Below, one piece after another: positions 5,776 through 9,463 of a stretch of DNA of 9,463 nucleotides. The notes under the pieces were generated by a model. It did not search any database and was not told the DNA's origin. It saw only the letters and a program-made list of their open reading frames with translations. Source of the stretch: RGIG8775 sp045537235. Lineage in GTDB: Bacteria > Bacillota > Clostridia > Oscillospirales > CAG-272. The DNA lies in the NCBI GenBank assembly GCA_045537235.1, contig JAZSPB010000055.1:1-9463 (forward strand). Direction: 5' to 3'. The position numbers were made by a program, and so were the translations under genes. Every line of letters begins with the position of its first letter. Position 1 is the stretch's first letter.

Positions 5776-6995
5776 ACTTGAAACAGATAGAATTTTAGGT
5801 AATCGGTTTCGGGGACATTCATGAGGATGGGATGGTCGGGGGCTTGTTGACGGGCTTCGATCTGACGGAGGGAGACACCTGCGTCGGCGGCCGCGGCATG
5901 GAGCATTTTGAGGAATAAGGAATTTTCCATGAAGTGGGAGCAGGAGCAGGTGGCAAGGTAGCCGCCGCGCGGCAGAAGCTTCATGGCTCGGTAGTTGATC
6001 TCTTTGTAGCCTCGCTCGGCATTGGAGACGGTCTTTCGCGATTTTGTGAAGGCGGGTGGGTCGAGGATAATGAGATCGTAGGGGGATTTTCCCTGCTTTT
6101 CAAGAGAAGGGAGCAGATCAAATACGTCGGTGCACAGGAAGTCCAGCGTGCCTTTGCCTGAAAAATCGTTAAGCGCGGCATTGCGGCGAGCGGTGGAGAG
6201 TGCTTCTTCCGAGATGTCGACGGCGGTCACTTGCTTGGCGCCGCCCATGATGGCATTGAAGGCGAAGGAGCCGGTGTGAGTGAAGCAATCGAGCACCGTA
6301 CGGTCTTTGGCGATGGATGCCAGCGCGCGGCGATTGAGTCGCTGGTCGAGGAAAAAACCGGTTTTTTGTCCGTTTTCTACGTCAACATGATAGTGAACGC
6401 CGTTTTCTGTGATTTGAGTTAGGGTGGACGAGGCTTCAAAGCCGCGGAACCAGCCTTTGTTTTGCTCCAATCCCTCCAAGGAGCGGATGGCTACATCGTT
6501 ACGCTCATAGATGCCTTCGATGGGCATTCCGTCTTTTTTCAGTTCTTCGGCAAGTAAGGGTAGGATGGTGTTTAGCCGCTTGTCCATGCCGAAGGACAGG
6601 GTTTGAGTGACCAAAAGGTTGGAAAAACGGTCGACGGTAAGCCCGGGAAATCCGTCCGACTCTCCGAAGATCAGACGGCAGGCCGACACGTCGTCACCGT
6701 AGACTGTGCGACGGTAATCCAGTGCGTAGCGGATGCGACGAGCAAAAAAGGCTTCGTCAAATTTATCGTTGGCATTGCGCGAAAGCAGGCGAACGCGGAT
6801 CTTGGAATGCTCGCTGTAGAAGCCCGTGCCGAGATAGCGACCTTTGTCGGTCAGAACATCTACAAGGGCACCGTTTTCAATGGGCGAATCGGCGGCGGTG
6901 ATCTCTTCGGCATAGACCCAGACGTGTCCGCCTTCTATGAAGCGCTGTCCTTTGCGTGTGACGGTGACCGAAGGATAGAGGCGGTTGGTTTTCAT
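5769..6995 (-). CDS. rlmI: Class I SAM-dependent rRNA methyltransferase, RlmI-like
   Basis: The 408-residue protein matches the RlmI family, which in E. coli makes 5-methylcytosine at position 1962 of 23S rRNA. An N-terminal PUA RNA-binding domain (about 1-75; note HVWVYAEEI and GFYSEHSKIRVRLL) is followed by a linker domain and a Rossmann methyltransferase domain. Visible motifs are QKTGFFLDQR (210-219), SAM-binding VLDCFTHTGSFAFNA (234-248), Asp260 in AVDIS, the DPPAF motif (312-316) and TCSCSHF (349-355), which carries the cysteines expected for an m5C enzyme. Length is normal and the protein is complete. The ATG has an AAAGGA site. The last two bases of the penultimate region and the stop codon (GTGTGA) lie in the palindromic repeat. 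The exact target nucleotide is inferred from the family; B. subtilis-type paralogues exist. Confidence 0.93.
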   Translation of the reverse strand: MKTNRLYPSVTVTRKGQRFIEGGHVWVYAEEITAADSPIENGALVDVLTDKGRYLGTGFYSEHSKIRVRLLSRNANDKFDEAFFARRIRYALDYRRTVYGDDVSACRLIFGESDGFPGLTVDRFSNLLVTQTLSFGMDKRLNTILPLLAEELKKDGMPIEGIYERNDVAIRSLEGLEQNKGWFRGFEASSTLTQITENGVHYHVDVENGQKTGFFLDQRLNRRALASIAKDRTVLDCFTHTGSFAFNAIMGGAKQVTAVDISEEALSTARRNAALNDFSGKGTLDFLCTDVFDLLPSLEKQGKSPYDLIILDPPAFTKSRKTVSNAERGYKEINYRAMKLLPRGGYLATCSCSHFMENSLFLKMLHAAAADAGVSLRQIEARQQAPDHPILMNVPETDYLKFYLFQVV

Positions 6996-7030
6996 AGATA
7001 ATTCCTTTCGGGATGGATTTTGCTATCTCA

Positions 7031-7059
7031 AGTATAGCATATTGACGGCATTTTTGCAA
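7031..7059 (-). promoter_or_regulatory. Promoter of the rlmI-like gene
   Basis: On the minus strand, -35 TTGCAA (7054-7059) and -10 TATACT (7031-7036) are 17 bases apart. The start would lie near 7024, giving a leader of about 29 bases that carries the AAAGGA ribosome binding site. Confidence 0.78.
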
Positions 7060-7107
7060 GACCTGCGAAATCATCTGTAAAAAAGGACATAAATTATGTC
7101 AAAAGAC

Positions 7108-7136
7108 TTGAAAAAGATTGGCACTTGTGATATACT
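7108..7136 (+). promoter_or_regulatory. Promoter of the lipoprotein gene
   Basis: The -35 TTGAAA (7108-7113) and -10 TATACT (7131-7136) are 17 bases apart, with TGA before the -10 (extended -10). The predicted start near 7143 lies downstream of the in-frame ATG at 7118, so that ATG cannot be the start on this transcript. This supports the GTG at 7172. The promoter is back-to-back with that of rlmI. Confidence 0.82.
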
Positions 7137-7171
7137 GTTTGTATAAAATGTACGAGAAAGGAAGTAATATT

Positions 7172-8749
7172 GTGAAACATTACGGAAAATTTCTTTTGAA
7201 TCTTTTGGCTCTTTGCCTTGCCATGCTGTTGCTTGTTTCTTGCGGCGGTTCCACGGCAGATACCGATAATGAGTCGGTGACAGAGAGCGACACGGAAACC
7301 GAATCCGAAACAGAGGGACAGTCCTGCGACCACAGCAGCTTTGGTGTTCTTGAGGAAAAGGCATCGACCTGCACCGAAAAGGGGTGGAAAAAGTACGGTT
7401 GCCTTACTTGTGATGAAACATGGACGGAGGAAACAGGATTGGTTGCTCATCAATTTGTAACAGCGTCGAAAAAAGGAGTTAGTCTTCCCATGGATCTCTG
7501 TGGGGTCTGCGGCTCTGCGAGTGTTCCGCTTTCCAAAACAGAGGAAATCGAGTTTGATGCCTACTGCGAAGGTGACGTGACGGTAGAGTTCACCGTAACG
7601 GGAGGCAGTGCCAAGGTAGCGCTCATGATGGACGGTATGGCCTTGAGCAACAAGACCTACGAAGAGGGAACGCACCGCGCAACCATTATGAAGGGACTTC
7701 CCACAGATGAATATTCCTTTGGTGTCAAGAACAACGGTAACGGTCATGTGGAGATCAATAAGATCGATATCGACGGTCACATCAACATCAAAAATTCGGT
7801 TATTCTTGAGCTTCGAAAGAAGGATGACACTAAAGGAACCTACGAGGATTTCTTTGTGTATGTTCGTACATCCGACCCTTCGGGCAAATATTACATCCGT
7901 TACAACTTTATTTATGAGTACAGTACGGAAATCAGAGGTGACAAAGGGAACACCACAGACAATGTTGACGCTTTCCGCGTAAAGACGGCAAGCCTTGTGG
8001 AGGTGACCGAGGTCACGCTGACCGATATCAAGTACAATACGGTTTGCCAAGTGCTTCAGCAAGGCGAGATCTCATTGGCTATTAAGGAGAGCGGGGCGGT
8101 GGATTTTGTCGGTGGCTATCATGGTGATGACCATATGACATCTTTCGTTCTCTCGGCTGACGGCAAGGAATATGTTCCCGGCGAGGAAAATCGCATAGTT
8201 GAGTGCTCCTATATTACCATTTTCCAAGAGGCAACCATTACTCGTTGCGGTGCGCCCGACACGGACGTGATGATCCATACTCAGAATTACATTATCGACT
8301 CTACGGGTGTGAAGAATAACAAGAGCGTAGAATGGTTAGTGGATGATTTCAAGGTGGACAAGGGCTATCTTCAGATGTTTACTCTGTACAGAACCAGCGA
8401 TGACAAGACGGTTTGCGAGACTGTGTCTACATATGACGCAGAGGGCAAATTGCTTGGCTCCGAGACCGTGAACGGGACGATTACCGATCCCTACACGGTA
8501 CTGTCGAGCAATAAGATCAAAGAGGTTCACTATACCAGTGCTACCAGCGGTGTCTCTGCCTTTATAGGATATGATATTTTGGACAACAGCGTTGTTCTTA
8601 AGAATGGTTCCATCAGCATTCGTCAGTACAATGACAACAAATGGTATCCCAACTTCCGTTCTCCCATCAACGGGGACACCCCTAAAGTGGGCGAAGTTTG
8701 GAAGATCGTGTCCTATTTCGACATTGACTATACCAAGCCGGTTAACTGA
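7172..8749 (+). CDS. Surface lipoprotein of unknown function with Cys/His-rich N-terminal motif
   Basis: The 525-residue protein is a predicted lipoprotein. The start is GTG at 7172, with AGGAAG 7 bases upstream. Residues 2-4 (KHY) give a positive n-region, 6-20 a hydrophobic core, and LVSC (21-24) the lipobox with lipidated Cys24. A Ser/Thr/Glu/Asp-rich linker (27-50) would span the cell wall. Residues 52-95 contain CDH, TCTEKGWKKYGCLTC and a closing VAHQF, which resemble the short Cys/His repeats often seen in Firmicute surface proteins (TCTE-G-YTC-CG-GH type); another CGVCG follows at 110-114. The remaining ~400 residues are rich in alternating beta-type sequence, with a conserved-looking DFVGGYHGDDHM at 311-322. 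I do not recognise the main domain. Roles in glycan or ligand binding at the cell surface are plausible but not shown. It has its own promoter and a strong terminator, so it is probably monocistronic. Confidence 0.85.
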   Translation: MKHYGKFLLNLLALCLAMLLLVSCGGSTADTDNESVTESDTETESETEGQSCDHSSFGVLEEKASTCTEKGWKKYGCLTCDETWTEETGLVAHQFVTASKKGVSLPMDLCGVCGSASVPLSKTEEIEFDAYCEGDVTVEFTVTGGSAKVALMMDGMALSNKTYEEGTHRATIMKGLPTDEYSFGVKNNGNGHVEINKIDIDGHINIKNSVILELRKKDDTKGTYEDFFVYVRTSDPSGKYYIRYNFIYEYSTEIRGDKGNTTDNVDAFRVKTASLVEVTEVTLTDIKYNTVCQVLQQGEISLAIKESGAVDFVGGYHGDDHMTSFVLSADGKEYVPGEENRIVECSYITIFQEATITRCGAPDTDVMIHTQNYIIDSTGVKNNKSVEWLVDDFKVDKGYLQMFTLYRTSDDKTVCETVSTYDAEGKLLGSETVNGTITDPYTVLSSNKIKEVHYTSATSGVSAFIGYDILDNSVVLKNGSISIRQYNDNKWYPNFRSPINGDTPKVGEVWKIVSYFDIDYTKPVN

Positions 8750-8761
8750 TTATGATATTGT

Positions 8762-8792
8762 GGGGATGCCTTTCGGGGTGTCCCCTTTTTTT
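8762..8792 (+). terminator. Rho-independent terminator after the lipoprotein gene
   Basis: GGGGATGCC and GGTGTCCCC form a 9-10-bp stem (two G-T pairs) closed by a TTCG-type loop, followed directly by seven Ts (8786-8792). It starts 13 bases after the stop codon. The T tract runs directly into the GGAGG ribosome binding site of the next gene. ATGCCTTT of the left stem can alternatively pair with GGAGGCAT (8793-8800), which would break the terminator and hide that ribosome binding site. Confidence 0.88.
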
Positions 8793-8801
8793 GGAGGCAT
8801 T

Positions 8802-9353
8802 ATGCAACAGATCGAATTTCAAATCCTTGACTGGATACAAAATAATCTGCGGTGTGATTTTCTCGACGGCTTTTTTAAGTTTGTCACCGCCTTGGGGGAT
8901 AGCGGCACAATTTGGATCGCGGCAGGCTTGGTATTGCTGTTTTTTAAGAGGTACCGGCGGGTAGGAGTGACTGTGCTTTTCGGGCTTCTTTGCGGTCTTG
9001 TGATCGGCAATCTGATCCTGAAAAATGTCATTGCCCGTGAGCGCCCATGTTGGATCAATGAGGCGGTATCTTTGCTGATCAAGGTGCCGACCGACTATTC
9101 ATTCCCCTCCGGACACACCCTTTCCTCGACGATCGCCGCTACCTGCATGATCTTGTACGACAAAAAGATAGGGATTCCCGCTTGTATTTTGGCTGTGCTT
9201 ATCGCTTTTTCAAGACTTTATCTCTATGTCCATTTTCCAACCGACATTCTCGGTGCCGCCATCCTCGGCATTGCCATCGCGGTCGCCTGCGGGCGAGGGA
9301 GGTCGCTTTTTGAAAAAAGCTCCGCAAAAACTTTTGATCCGCGCCCTTACTGA
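8802..9353 (+). CDS. PAP2-family membrane phosphatase
   Basis: The 183-residue integral membrane protein belongs to the phosphatidic acid phosphatase type 2 family, which removes phosphate from lipid phosphates such as undecaprenyl diphosphate, phosphatidic acid or phosphatidylglycerol phosphate. All three catalytic motifs are present: K74-x6-RP (KNVIARERP), PSGH at 102-105 with His105, and SR-x5-H-x3-D at 137-148 with His144 and Asp148. Several hydrophobic segments (about 35-50, 54-75, 108-118, 124-140, 147-163) form the membrane core. GGAGG lies 4 bases before the ATG; longer versions starting upstream would overlap the terminator and lipoprotein gene and are rejected. Residues 162-183 are encoded by the palindromic repeat, so the C-terminal tail is probably acquired. 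No good promoter is visible: TATGAT at 8751 lacks a well-spaced -35. Which lipid is used is unknown. Confidence 0.9.
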   Translation: MQQIEFQILDWIQNNLRCDFLDGFFKFVTALGDSGTIWIAAGLVLLFFKRYRRVGVTVLFGLLCGLVIGNLILKNVIARERPCWINEAVSLLIKVPTDYSFPSGHTLSSTIAATCMILYDKKIGIPACILAVLIAFSRLYLYVHFPTDILGAAILGIAIAVACGRGRSLFEKSSAKTFDPRPY

Positions 9354-9434
9354 TGTTTGAGCGAATATATTGTGTTTTATGGGGTATCGCTATGTTCGCA
9401 CAAACTCCAAAAAGGGCGCGGATCAAAAGTTTTT
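9284..9434. repeat. Palindromic 3'-end repeat, copy C (right end cut off)
   Basis: It has the left arm, apex and most of the right arm of the element complete at 5563-5775, in the same orientation, and stops in adapter sequence inside the right arm. Outside the apex it is identical to copy B over the shared length except for an indel in the G-rich run near the left edge (GGCGAGGGAGG against GGCGGGGAGG). In the apex eight C bases of copy B are T here. The PAP2 reading frame enters the left arm and stops at 9351-9353. Confidence 0.88.
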
Positions 9435-9463
9435 AAGTCGGATCGTAGCCATGTCGTTCTGTG
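9435..9463 (+). other. Sequencing-adapter remnant at right contig end
   Basis: The last 29 bases begin AAGTCGGATCGTAGCCATGT and are the exact inverse of bases 2-30. They match my memory of the MGI/BGI read-2 adapter. They interrupt the right arm of repeat copy C, which should continue GCGGAGC as in copy B. They should be trimmed before any analysis of ends. Confidence 0.93.

Noticed and set aside
5507..5776. Short proteins encoded by the palindromic repeat, also at 9199-9426 (for example with the string FFEKKLRKKL)
   Set aside because: They are translations of a non-coding inverted repeat, with the same peptide arising from both strands, and have no start signals.
7094..8062. A 322-codon open frame on the minus strand opposite the lipoprotein
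   Set aside because: The opposite strand has a promoter, ribosome binding site, lipoprotein signal and terminator. The antisense frame crosses that promoter and shows no family motif.
8571..8801. An upstream extension of the PAP2 protein by 77 codons
   Set aside because: It overlaps the lipoprotein coding region and the terminator hairpin; the ATG at 8802 directly follows GGAGG and starts the normal PAP2 domain.
1..9463. Linear replicon or composite transposon bounded by 29-bp perfect terminal inverted repeats
   Set aside because: The terminal sequence matches a sequencing adapter, and it interrupts a genomic repeat at different points on the two sides. No transposase or replication gene is present.

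Overview
This looks like a short contig from an anaerobic Firmicute, most likely an uncultured gut-type member of Clostridia. The evidence is the rpsF-ssb-rpsR gene order, GGAGG-type ribosome binding sites, sigma-A promoters, a glycyl radical enzyme (a strictly anaerobic, oxygen-sensitive class) and a lipoprotein of Firmicute style. The first 30 and last 29 bases are not genomic. They match, from memory, the start of an MGI/BGI (DNBSEQ) read-2 sequencing adapter in opposite orientations, so the apparent terminal inverted repeat is a library artefact and the true insert is about 31-9434.

Layout from left to right. A truncated copy of a palindromic repeat (31-140) is followed by a membrane-anchored alpha/beta hydrolase on the minus strand. 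Next comes the minus-strand operon rpsF-ssb-rpsR (S6, single-strand DNA-binding protein, S18), with a consensus promoter, a structured leader and a rho-independent terminator. An AraC-family regulator (minus) is divergent from a 695-residue glycyl radical enzyme (plus). The shared 164-bp intergenic region holds both promoters and a pair of direct repeats suited to AraC binding. The glycyl radical enzyme converges on an RlmI-type 23S rRNA methyltransferase (minus), and a complete 213-bp palindromic repeat fills the gap and includes both stop codons. Divergent from rlmI is a 525-residue surface lipoprotein of unknown function, closed by a strong terminator. That terminator abuts the ribosome binding site of a PAP2-family membrane phosphatase, whose last 22 codons lie inside a third repeat copy.

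Functionally, housekeeping translation and DNA-binding genes (rpsF, ssb, rpsR, rlmI) sit next to a probable inducible anaerobic catabolic unit (AraC plus glycyl radical enzyme) and cell-envelope genes (lipoprotein, PAP2 phosphatase, hydrolase). No activating radical SAM enzyme, transporter or microcompartment gene for the glycyl radical enzyme is present, so any pathway partners are elsewhere. The most distinctive material is the long-palindrome element. It occurs three times, always directly at the 3' ends of genes, and two copies differ by eight clustered changes that are all C in one and T in the other. I found no RNA genes, CRISPR arrays, transposase or phage genes, and no gene-free stretch above 300 bases.
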